The translations under genes were made by a program, and so were the position numbers. From Desulfuromonadaceae bacterium (GTDB lineage: Bacteria; Desulfobacterota; Desulfuromonadia; Desulfuromonadales; UBA2294), in NCBI GenBank assembly GCA_024636225.1, contig JAGXHN010000014.1, forward strand, positions 1 through 5,786: a stretch of DNA of 5,786 nt, written 5' to 3'. Below the pieces are notes generated by a model that did no database searches, had not been told where the DNA came from, and saw only the letters and a program-made list of their open reading frames with translations. The first letter of the stretch is position 1. Every line of letters begins with the position of its first letter. Below are positions 1 through 5,318 of the stretch, one piece after another.

Positions 1-2
1 AT

Positions 3-134
3 CGAGTCGGCATCATTGCCGGGGGGCGTTTGCGCTTGTGCGGTGCATTATCTGAATTGCTGACGGAAGCGGGGTCGCTGGAATCGGTGTTTCTCGATGT
101 CGTTCGCAAGGCGGATGGGGGTGAGCTATGTTAA
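3..134 (+). CDS. ABC transporter ATP-binding protein, C-terminal fragment (5' truncated)
   Basis: The reading frame is open from base 3 and ends at a TAA at 132-134, leaving 43 residues; the start lies before the window. The residues read as the tail of an ABC ATPase of the ABC-2 exporter type: a GGRL turn, then LSELL, and the closing LESVFLDVV helix, which is the usual end of these subunits (family pattern roughly 'sLEdvFlel'). None of the catalytic motifs (Walker A, Q-loop, signature, Walker B) is inside the window, so the assignment rests on this tail and on the next gene, which encodes a matching permease. The two genes overlap by 7 bp, as is typical of ATPase/permease pairs made together. 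The protein would hydrolyse ATP on the cytoplasmic face of the inner membrane. The substrate cannot be inferred. Confidence 0.72.
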   Translation, partial: RVGIIAGGRLRLCGALSELLTEAGSLESVFLDVVRKADGGELC

Positions 135-943
135 CGCGACTCTGGCCGATTGCTGTTATCACCTTCAAAGAAGGGGTGCGCAATCGCGCCCTGTATGGCA
201 TTGGTGCCATGGCGGTGCTTTTACTGTTGGGCACACAGCTGGTTTGTTCAATGATTCCACGCGATGTTGGTAAGGTGGCGGTTGACCTTGCGCTATCGTC
301 GACGTCTTTTGCCGGGCTGTTGATTGTGCTTTTTATCGGCATCAACTTGATGGCCAAAGATCTCGACCGGCGCACCATCTACATGGTTCTCGCTCGCCCG
401 ATTTCCCGTGGGCAATATATCCTCGGCAAATTTTGCGGTATGGGCCTGATCATCGGAGCGGCAATGACACTGCTTGGAGGGGCGGCGACAGTTTCGGTGC
501 TACTGGCCAGAGTGCTTTATCCAAACTATTTCGACAAATTTTCGTTGTCAACCTTGTTGCTTGCCATCCTGTTTCAGGTTTTGTCGTTGTTACTGTTGAC
601 CGCGTTGAGTTTTCTTTATTCCGCCTTCAGTTCCACCTCCTTCATCTCCCTGCTGCTGACCGTAGCTACCTATCTGATTGGCCAGGTGACGACCGATATC
701 AAATCGCTGGTCGAAACCGCCGATACGGTGGGGATTAAAGTCTCGGCAGCGATGACCTTTTTGGTCAAGACGGTCTACTATCTTTTTCCCAATCTTTCTC
801 TGTTCGATATCAAGCTGCAAGCAGCGCACGGGTTACCGATGTCTATTTCCTACGTGGCGATGGTCAGCGGCTACTGGTTGCTTTTTACCGCACTGTCCTT
901 GGTAGCTGCGGTCCTGATTTTTGAACGACGGGAGTTTCCGTGA
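128..943 (+). CDS. ABC-2 type transporter permease subunit
   Basis: This 271-residue protein has six likely membrane segments, at about residues 22-43, 55-76, 102-129, 140-166, 171-187 and 240-265. That layout and length fit ABC-2 family permeases of the NosY/COG1277 type. A polar stretch follows segment 2 (KDLDRRTIYMVLARPISRG, residues 78-96); in this family it usually precedes a conserved cytoplasmic helix contacting the ATPase. The N-terminus (AVITFKEGVRNRALY) is also typical. The ATG at 128 is preceded by a G-rich Shine-Dalgarno (GGGGGTGAG, 117-125) and overlaps the end of the ATPase gene by 7 bp, so the two are probably coupled. It would form the membrane channel of an exporter or membrane-remodelling ABC complex. 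The substrate is unknown; placement ahead of pilD may hint at an envelope role but does not prove one. Confidence 0.85.
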   Translation: MLTRLWPIAVITFKEGVRNRALYGIGAMAVLLLLGTQLVCSMIPRDVGKVAVDLALSSTSFAGLLIVLFIGINLMAKDLDRRTIYMVLARPISRGQYILGKFCGMGLIIGAAMTLLGGAATVSVLLARVLYPNYFDKFSLSTLLLAILFQVLSLLLLTALSFLYSAFSSTSFISLLLTVATYLIGQVTTDIKSLVETADTVGIKVSAAMTFLVKTVYYLFPNLSLFDIKLQAAHGLPMSISYVAMVSGYWLLFTALSLVAAVLIFERREFP

Positions 944-1797
944 GATCGCGTGGTCTTTTCTGGTTGCTGGTGCCGTTGTTACTCGTCGGCCAAGGGCTGT
1001 TGCTGACTGGTGCCGTGGCGCGACGTGATCAACTACCGGGGCGCGGGGAAAATCTCTACGCCATGCCGTCGCCACTGCTCAAGGCTATGGCGCTGGAGTA
1101 CGATGGTCTTATTTCTGACATCATATTCCTGCGAACGTTGGTCTATATCGGCGGGACCTTCGAGCGCACCGAACGACCGCGGGTTCTACCGCAGGAATGG
1201 GACTGGATTCGTGACAGCCTGACGGCGGCGACTGATCTTGACCCCTGGTTTTCTGACCCGTATTACATAGCCAACAGTGATTTGGTCTGGGACGCAGGCC
1301 GCGTTCTTGATGGCAACCTGCTGCTGGAGAAGGGGGCGCGCTATCGTACTTGGGACTGGCTGCCGCCGTTTATGGCCGGTTTTAATTACTATTATTTTCT
1401 CCATGATAACGCTAAGGCAGCACCACTGTTGATGGAGTCGGCCCGACGTCCTGGCGCGAGTCCGGTAATTGCCACATTGGCAGCGCGTCTTGCCAGCGCC
1501 TCGGATCAAACGAGTAATGCTATTACTTTTCTTGAAGAGATGTATCAGCAGGCATCAGATGACATGTCGCGCAATCTTCTCCATGAGCGGTTGACTGCGC
1601 TGCTCGATATTCAGGCGTTGGAAAAAGCGGTGGCGATGTATCGTGAGCGAAATGGGGTATTGCCGAAGCGTCTCGAAAATTTGGTGACTGCGGGGGGTCT
1701 GGTTCGAATCCCGGTTGAGCCTTACGGTGGGCGCTATCGTCTGGAGTCCGACGGGCGGGTGGTCTCATCGTCCGATTTCGGCAAGAGGGCTGAGTAG
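940..1797 (+). CDS. Membrane-anchored helical-repeat-like protein with a pseudopilin-like C-terminus, function unknown
   Basis: This 285-residue protein starts at GTG (940), overlapping the permease stop by 4 bp (GTGA), with GGGAG at 930-934 as ribosome binding site. Residues 6-26 form one hydrophobic segment after MRSRG, a signal anchor or uncleaved signal peptide, so the rest is probably periplasmic. Residues 85-215 are helical and rich in Trp and Tyr (for example DPWFSDPYY at 101-109 and YRTWDWLPPF at 135-144), in a style seen in divergent tetratricopeptide-like proteins; no clean TPR consensus can be marked by eye. Residues 226-270 differ: AVAMYRERNGVLPKRLENLV, then a short linker, IPVEPYGGRYRL. 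This resembles the C-terminal half of GspG-type pseudopilins (helix, NG.LP, L..LV, lP.DPyG..Y). There is no prepilin-type leader (no G/A|F-T-L-x-E), so it is unlikely to be a pseudopilin itself. I do not recognise a named family. Coupling to the ABC permease and pilD suggests an envelope function. Confidence 0.8.
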   Translation: MRSRGLFWLLVPLLLVGQGLLLTGAVARRDQLPGRGENLYAMPSPLLKAMALEYDGLISDIIFLRTLVYIGGTFERTERPRVLPQEWDWIRDSLTAATDLDPWFSDPYYIANSDLVWDAGRVLDGNLLLEKGARYRTWDWLPPFMAGFNYYYFLHDNAKAAPLLMESARRPGASPVIATLAARLASASDQTSNAITFLEEMYQQASDDMSRNLLHERLTALLDIQALEKAVAMYRERNGVLPKRLENLVTAGGLVRIPVEPYGGRYRLESDGRVVSSSDFGKRAE

Positions 1798-1800
1798 TCA

Positions 1801-2586
1801 ATGAATACTCAGCTGTTTTTCTTGTCAGCATCCTTTATCCTTGGGATGATCATCGGTTCATTTCTCAACGTTTGTATCTATCGCATCCCCGCAGGGCTCT
1901 CTATCGTTCACCCCCCCTCGCACTGCCCGCATTGCGAGACTCCGATCCGTTGGTATCAGAATATTCCGCTGATAAGCTGGATCGTCTTGCGGGGTCGTTG
2001 TGCGAGTTGCAAGGCACCGGTTTCGTATCGTTACCCTTTGATTGAAGCGCTATCCGGTGGGCTCTATCTTCTGGTTTTTCTCTATTTTGGTCTCTCCTGG
2101 TCAACGCTCGTCTTCTGGATTTTTTTCTCACTTTTATTGGTGATCACGTTTATCGATCTTGATCACCAGATCATTCCGAATGTTCTCAGTCTCCCCGGCA
2201 TCGTGGTCGGTTTCGCTTGCGCACTTTTTGCTTTGCCGCTCACCTGGCAGGACTCAGCCTTCGGGACAATGCTCGGTGCCGGTCTTCTCTGGTCTGTTGC
2301 GACCGGCTATCGTTTGCTGATGGGTGCCGAGGGGATGGGGATGGGGGATGTGAAGCTGCTCGCCATGATCGGCGCTTTTCTCGGCTGGCAGGCTGTGCTG
2401 CCGGTGGTGTTTCTTGGTTCGATTGCTGGTACGTTGATCGGTGTCCCCTTGATGTTGATTAAAGGCGAAGGGGGAAAGCTGGCCATTCCATTTGGACCAT
2501 TTCTCTCTCTGGGGGCATTCTTTTATGTTTTTTTCTGGGCTGAGCTGTTTAATTGGTACGTTTCTACTTTTTTTCAATCGATCTGA
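1801..2586 (+). CDS. pilD: Type IV prepilin peptidase / N-methyltransferase (PilD)
   Basis: This inner-membrane aspartyl protease cleaves the leader of type IV prepilins after Gly and N-methylates the new N-terminal residue. At 261 residues it is of usual size. The N-terminal DiS_P_DiS methyltransferase domain carries the typical SFLNVCIYRIP (20-30) and two zinc-binding CxxC pairs, C42/C45 and C67/C70, separated by a cytoplasmic loop. The peptidase domain has the two expected aspartates: D119 in FIDLDH..IPN (D121 is next to it) and D183 in GMGDVK. The closing PFGPF (230-234) is also conserved. About eight hydrophobic segments fit the family topology. The ATG at 1801 follows the previous stop by 3 bp, with GAGG at 1785-1788 as a somewhat distant Shine-Dalgarno, so translation probably depends partly on coupling. 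Both activities look intact. The substrates would be the pilins assembled by the PilMNOP machine encoded downstream, plus any pseudopilins elsewhere. Confidence 0.95.
   Translation: MNTQLFFLSASFILGMIIGSFLNVCIYRIPAGLSIVHPPSHCPHCETPIRWYQNIPLISWIVLRGRCASCKAPVSYRYPLIEALSGGLYLLVFLYFGLSWSTLVFWIFFSLLLVITFIDLDHQIIPNVLSLPGIVVGFACALFALPLTWQDSAFGTMLGAGLLWSVATGYRLLMGAEGMGMGDVKLLAMIGAFLGWQAVLPVVFLGSIAGTLIGVPLMLIKGEGGKLAIPFGPFLSLGAFFYVFFWAELFNWYVSTFFQSI
2138..2168 (+). repeat. Perfect 9-bp inverted repeat inside pilD
   Basis: TGGTGATCA at 2138-2146 is the exact reverse complement of TGATCACCA at 2160-2168, with a 13-base loop. The right arm lies in the codons for the D121-H122 end of the first catalytic motif of the prepilin peptidase. 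In RNA it would form a stable hairpin. It lies mid-gene with no T tract, so it is not a terminator. It may be a coincidence of codon choice. Confidence 0.6.
2322..2347 (+). other. G-quadruplex motif on the coding strand of pilD
   Basis: There are four G runs, at 2322-2324 (3), 2331-2334 (4), 2337-2340 (4) and 2343-2347 (5), separated by loops of 6, 2 and 2 bases. This meets the standard G3+N1-7 four-run pattern. The run codes for the glycine/methionine-rich second catalytic motif (GMGMGD), so part of it is forced by protein sequence, but use of GGG rather than GGT or GGC glycine codons is not. The motif is on the mRNA-like strand. Whether it folds is unknown. Confidence 0.6.
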
Positions 2587-2704
2587 ATATTTTTTGACGC
2601 AAGATGCTGTGCTTAGCTCGATCTAATAATACAGTATCTAGTAAAAGATCTCTCTAATCGCCCCATTAATATATTTACCTTTCCTCAATAAGACTATAAA
2701 TGAC

Positions 2705-2732
2705 TTGACAGTAAATTTAATATACCTATAAT
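2705..2732 (+). promoter_or_regulatory. Consensus sigma70-type promoter upstream of the HTH-pilMNOP operon
   Basis: The -35 box TTGACA (2705-2710) and -10 box TATAAT (2727-2732) both match the sigma70 consensus in all six positions and are 16 bp apart, close to the 17-bp optimum. Transcription would start near 2739-2740, giving a leader of about 38 bases before the ATG at 2778. The surroundings are AT-rich. It is the best promoter candidate visible in the window and is oriented toward the HTH gene and pilMNOP. Confidence 0.8.
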
Positions 2733-2737
2733 TAGGC

Positions 2738-2768
2738 ACAATTGTAGTGAATAAATGTTAAATTGTGG
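2738..2768 (+). promoter_or_regulatory. Possible operator: palindrome at the start site plus repeated AATTGT
   Basis: ACAATTGT (2738-2745) is a perfect 8-bp palindrome overlapping the predicted transcription start. AATTGTAG (2740-2747) recurs as AATTGTGG (2761-2768), 21 bp downstream, about two helical turns. A second 8-bp palindrome, TAAATTTA (2712-2719), lies in the promoter spacer. Such arrangements are common in XRE-family autoregulation, but AT-rich DNA yields short palindromes by chance, so this is only a candidate. Confidence 0.25.
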
Positions 2769-2772
2769 GAAG
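2767..2772 (+). promoter_or_regulatory. Ribosome binding site deciding the HTH gene start
   Basis: GGGAAG at 2767-2772 lies 5 bases before the ATG at 2778. An in-frame TTG at 2763 would add five residues but sits upstream of this site and has no Shine-Dalgarno of its own, so the ATG is preferred. Confidence 0.7.
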
Positions 2773-2777
2773 AATCT

Positions 2778-2984
2778 ATGGCGAATAATAAAGTTAGAGA
2801 AATACGGGAATCTCTGCTCATGAGCAAAGCCGAGCTTGCACGCAAGGCTCGTGTTTCGCCTTTAACTGTCGACCGTATTGAGCGGGGTGAACCGTGTCGC
2901 ATGTCAACCATGCGCAAGGTTATTCTTGCTCTTGATCTTAAGTTGACCGATCGTGACAGAGTGTTCCCCGAGGGTGAAGCGTGA
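2778..2984 (+). CDS. Small XRE-family helix-turn-helix DNA-binding protein
   Basis: The protein is 68 residues, essentially one HTH domain with no partner domain. A first helix (about 5-13) is followed by the core SKAELARKARVSPLTVDRIERG (16-37): helix 2 is about 17-24 and the recognition helix about 28-36, with the usual L20, A21, V26, V31 and I34 core positions. The helix around 43-53 (TMRKVILALDL) is the fourth helix of the fold. It most likely binds an operator as a dimer. It is the first gene after a consensus promoter and lies 73 bp upstream of pilM, so it is probably cotranscribed with pilMNOP and may regulate its own operon or other pilus genes; that is inference. It has no toxin- or phage-like neighbours. 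I recall similar small HTH genes near pilM in Geobacter relatives but cannot confirm this here. Confidence 0.85.
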   Translation: MANNKVREIRESLLMSKAELARKARVSPLTVDRIERGEPCRMSTMRKVILALDLKLTDRDRVFPEGEA

Positions 2985-2990
2985 CGCTGG

Positions 2991-3024
2991 TGGTTGATTG
3001 CTGACCATTTGTTCGGTTTTTTTT
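2991..3024 (+). terminator. Weak hairpin and T8 tract between the HTH gene and pilM (possible attenuator)
   Basis: TGGTT (2991-2995) can pair with GACCA (3003-3007), including one G-U pair, and a run of eight T lies at 3017-3024. The stem is only 5 bp and ends 9 bases before the T run. An alternative 4-bp stem, GACC/GGTT (3003-3006 with 3015-3018), abuts the T run but is also weak. It could act as a partial terminator lowering pilMNOP relative to the HTH gene, but it is not a convincing intrinsic terminator. Confidence 0.2.
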
Positions 3025-3045
3025 GTTAACGCTGTAAAAAGATAA

Positions 3046-3050
3046 TGGGA
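3046..3050 (+). promoter_or_regulatory. Ribosome binding site deciding the pilM start
   Basis: TGGGA at 3046-3050 is 7 bases before the ATG at 3058. An in-frame TTG at 3052 would leave only one base of spacing, too short for initiation, so the start is placed at 3058. Confidence 0.65.
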
Positions 3051-3057
3051 TTTGTCC

Positions 3058-4119
3058 ATGTTTTTTGGGAGCCAGAAAAAAGATATCATTGGTGTCGACA
3101 TCGGGTCGAACTCCGTCAAGCTCGTGCAGCTGCATGAGACAAAGGGGGTTTATCATCTCTCGGCACTCGGCGTTGCGCCGCTGCCGCCTGATGCGATTGT
3201 TGACGGGGCGATCATGGATTCGAGTGCCGTTGTTGAGGTTATTGATAATCTGTATAAAAGCCTCAAACTGAAAACCAAAAATGTCGCGACCTCTATTTCA
3301 GGCCATTCGGTTATTATCCGTAAAATCAAGTTGCCGATTATGACGGAAGAGGAGATGGAAGCTTCAATTCAGTGGGAGGCGGAACAATATATCCCGTTTG
3401 AAATTTCTGAAGTGAATCTCGATTTTCAGATTCTTGGTCCTGATGCTAAAGATACCTCACAGATGAATGTGGTTCTGGTCGCTGCAAAAAAAGATTTTGT
3501 CAACGATTATATCTCTGTATTCAGTGAGTGTGGTCTGACTCCGACGGTTCTCGATATTGACTGTTTTGCCATGGAGAACGCTTTTGAGGTGAACAGTCAG
3601 ATGGATAGTCAGGGTGTGATAGCGCTCGTTAATATGGGTGCAAGTTCCATCAATATGAATGTCCTTAGGGATGGAGCGTCGATCTTTACCCGCGATATTA
3701 CGGTCGGCGGCAATATGGTTAATGAAGAGCTGCAGAAACGTCTCGGACTGAGCGCCGAAGATGCCGAGGCGCTGAAGCTTGGCGGGACAGTTGACGGCGT
3801 TCAGCGCTCTGCGGTTGATGAAGTGATCAGGGAGGCGATGGAGAGTCTGGTGCAGGAAGTGCAGCGCTCCCTCGATTTTTTCTCTGCGACAGCATCGGAC
3901 GATAAAATTCAAGCGGTTTACATCACTGGTGGCGTCTCCCGTAATCCTCTGGCTAAAGAGCTGCTGAGTGAGCGTCTCGCTCTGCCGGTCAATGTTCTTG
4001 GCGCTTTCGGTCAAGTGGTTATCGATGAGAAGAATTTTGATCTGGAATATATTGACGCAATCGGTCCTCTGATGTCCGTTGCCGTCGGGCTCGCTATGAG
4101 GAGGTTAGGTGACAAATGA
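3058..4119 (+). CDS. pilM: Type IV pilus biogenesis protein PilM (actin-like ATPase)
   Basis: PilM is the cytoplasmic, FtsA-like component of the T4P alignment complex; it binds nucleotide and grips the N-terminus of PilN, linking it to the assembly and retraction motors. The 353-residue protein is of normal length. The first phosphate motif is IIGVDIGSNSVKLVQL (10-25). The SHS2-like inserted region includes HSVIIRKIKLP and the well-conserved EEEMEASIQWEAEQYIPF. The second phosphate motif is ALVNMGASS (189-197), where N192 replaces the Asp common in actin-fold proteins. The adenosine motif is ITGGVSRNP (289-297). The protein ends in GPLMSVAVGLAMRR, typical of the family. Its stop overlaps the pilN start by 4 bp (ATGA), so the two are translationally coupled, as expected for stoichiometric partners. 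The start at 3058 is chosen over a TTG two codons upstream because of Shine-Dalgarno spacing. Confidence 0.96.
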   Translation: MFFGSQKKDIIGVDIGSNSVKLVQLHETKGVYHLSALGVAPLPPDAIVDGAIMDSSAVVEVIDNLYKSLKLKTKNVATSISGHSVIIRKIKLPIMTEEEMEASIQWEAEQYIPFEISEVNLDFQILGPDAKDTSQMNVVLVAAKKDFVNDYISVFSECGLTPTVLDIDCFAMENAFEVNSQMDSQGVIALVNMGASSINMNVLRDGASIFTRDITVGGNMVNEELQKRLGLSAEDAEALKLGGTVDGVQRSAVDEVIREAMESLVQEVQRSLDFFSATASDDKIQAVYITGGVSRNPLAKELLSERLALPVNVLGAFGQVVIDEKNFDLEYIDAIGPLMSVAVGLAMRRLGDK

Positions 4120-4679
4120 TCCGAATTAATCTGTTACCGGTCCGTGCGGCTCAGAAAAAAGAGCGGCTTGTCAATCAGTTGGTCATACTCGGACTGGCTG
4201 TTATTGTCACGTTTGCTCTTTGTATTTTGATCTGGATGTCGTTCTCGGCCCGCATCGATACAGTCAAGGCTGAAGTTGCTGCCAAGCAGACTGAAATTAA
4301 CAGTCTGAAAAAAGACCTTGCCGAGATCGCGGGTTTTGAAGCGTCACAGAAAACCTTGCGTGAAAAGCTCGATATTCTCGATCGCCTGAAAGCTGACCGG
4401 TCCGGCCCGGTTCGTCTTCTCGATGAATTAAGCAGGGCCATCCCCGAAAAAGTCTGGATACTGACTTTTACTGAAGACAAAGGGATGGTCTCTATGACCG
4501 GTGGCGGCATGACCGAAGAGTCGATTGCCGGGTTTATGCGCACACTCGGTGATTCTTCTTTATACGAGAATGTAGAGCTTGAAGTGATCGAGCAGAAGAA
4601 GACGGATGGGCATGAACATCTCTCTTTCAAGATTCGTTGTACCGTGGAAAAACCCGCAATTCCGGTCGCGAAGAAATAG
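4116..4679 (+). CDS. pilN: Type IV pilus inner-membrane alignment protein PilN
   Basis: PilN is a bitopic inner-membrane protein whose short cytoplasmic tail docks into PilM and whose periplasmic part pairs with PilO. The 187-residue protein carries the diagnostic INLLP motif at residues 4-8, one membrane segment at about 20-44, a coiled-coil-like stretch (about 48-95, rich in K, E, L and Q) and a small C-terminal ferredoxin-like region (about 110-177) with the characteristic IPEKVWILTF (109-118). The start overlaps the pilM stop by 4 bp and has a very good Shine-Dalgarno (GAGGAGGT, 4098-4105) 10 bases upstream, within the pilM coding end. The C-terminal tail AIPVAKK is short and basic. Nothing is missing compared with the family. 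Confidence 0.95.
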   Translation: MIRINLLPVRAAQKKERLVNQLVILGLAVIVTFALCILIWMSFSARIDTVKAEVAAKQTEINSLKKDLAEIAGFEASQKTLREKLDILDRLKADRSGPVRLLDELSRAIPEKVWILTFTEDKGMVSMTGGGMTEESIAGFMRTLGDSSLYENVELEVIEQKKTDGHEHLSFKIRCTVEKPAIPVAKK

Positions 4680-4709
4680 CAATTGTTGTAGAAGGGGACA
4701 GGTGTTTTA

Positions 4710-5318
4710 ATGAATCCTAAAGTTGAAATGATATTAAAGAGGCCAGCTTATCAACGTCTCTTGATGCTGCTGGCTCTGCTTCTGCTCATCGTTGGCCTGT
4801 TTGTCTGGGGGGTGTTTCTCCCGCAGATAGAGACATATTCAGCTCTTCAGAAACAGAGTGCCGATCTGCAGCTAAAACTCGATTCCGATCGGCGCAGGGC
4901 TGATAATCTGCCAAGATTCAAAGCAGAATACGACAAGATGCTGGCCCAACTCGATGAGGCTTTAAAGCAGCTGCCGAACGGGAGCGAAATTCCTGAACTC
5001 CTGACAAGCATCTCGTCGCGGGCGAAGGAGAGTGGCCTTAATGTGCTGAGTTTCAGGCCTGGAGTGGAAAAACCGATCGGTTTTTATGCCGAGGTTCCCG
5101 TCTCTTTAAAGTTTGAGGGGACGTTTCATCAAGTGGCCAATTTCTTTAATGCGGTTAGTCAGCTCCCGCGGATTGTTAATATTAATAATGTAAAAATCGG
5201 CATAAAATCCGGGGATAAAAGTGAAGCGAATATCCTGAGTGTCGATTGTCTGGCGATCACTTTTCGTTTTCTTGAAAATTCTGTTACTAAGCCGGCCGCA
5301 AAGGGAGCTAAAAAATGA
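4710..5318 (+). CDS. pilO: Type IV pilus inner-membrane alignment protein PilO
   Basis: PilO is the partner of PilN; the heterodimer and PilP form the periplasmic stalk between the inner-membrane platform and the secretin. The 202-residue protein has a short cytoplasmic tail, one membrane segment at about 17-38, a coiled-coil-like region at about 40-88 and a ferredoxin-like C-terminal domain from about 92 to 190, including the family-typical GTFHQVANFFNAVSQLPRIV (137-156). The tail (TKPAAKGAKK) is basic and Ala-rich, much like that of PilN. It lies 30 bp after pilN, with AAGGGGA (4692-4698) upstream of the ATG at 4710; a nearer GGTG at 4701-4704 could also help. Its stop overlaps the pilP start by 4 bp (ATGA). 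Confidence 0.95.
   Translation: MNPKVEMILKRPAYQRLLMLLALLLLIVGLFVWGVFLPQIETYSALQKQSADLQLKLDSDRRRADNLPRFKAEYDKMLAQLDEALKQLPNGSEIPELLTSISSRAKESGLNVLSFRPGVEKPIGFYAEVPVSLKFEGTFHQVANFFNAVSQLPRIVNINNVKIGIKSGDKSEANILSVDCLAITFRFLENSVTKPAAKGAKK

Noticed and set aside
1911..1917. C7 run in pilD as a phase-variation switch
   Set aside because: Seven C is short for efficient slippage, it encodes the normal Pro-Pro before the zinc motif, and the gene is in frame.
2594..2630. Second sigma70 promoter (TTGACG with TAATAAT)
   Set aside because: The spacing is about 24 bp, far from the 16-18 bp needed.
2988..3002. Sigma54-like site upstream of pilM (TGG ... TTGCT)
   Set aside because: The GG and GC elements are 9 bases apart instead of the required 10, and the rest of the -24 box does not match.
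3010..3046. Separate promoter for pilM (GATAAT at 3041-3046)
   Set aside because: No -35 box lies at a workable distance; TTGTTA is too near and TTGTTC too far.
3457..4014. 185-codon open frame on the minus strand opposite pilM
   Set aside because: It is a shadow of pilM, which has full family motifs; the antisense product shows no recognisable domain and no good ribosome binding site was seen.
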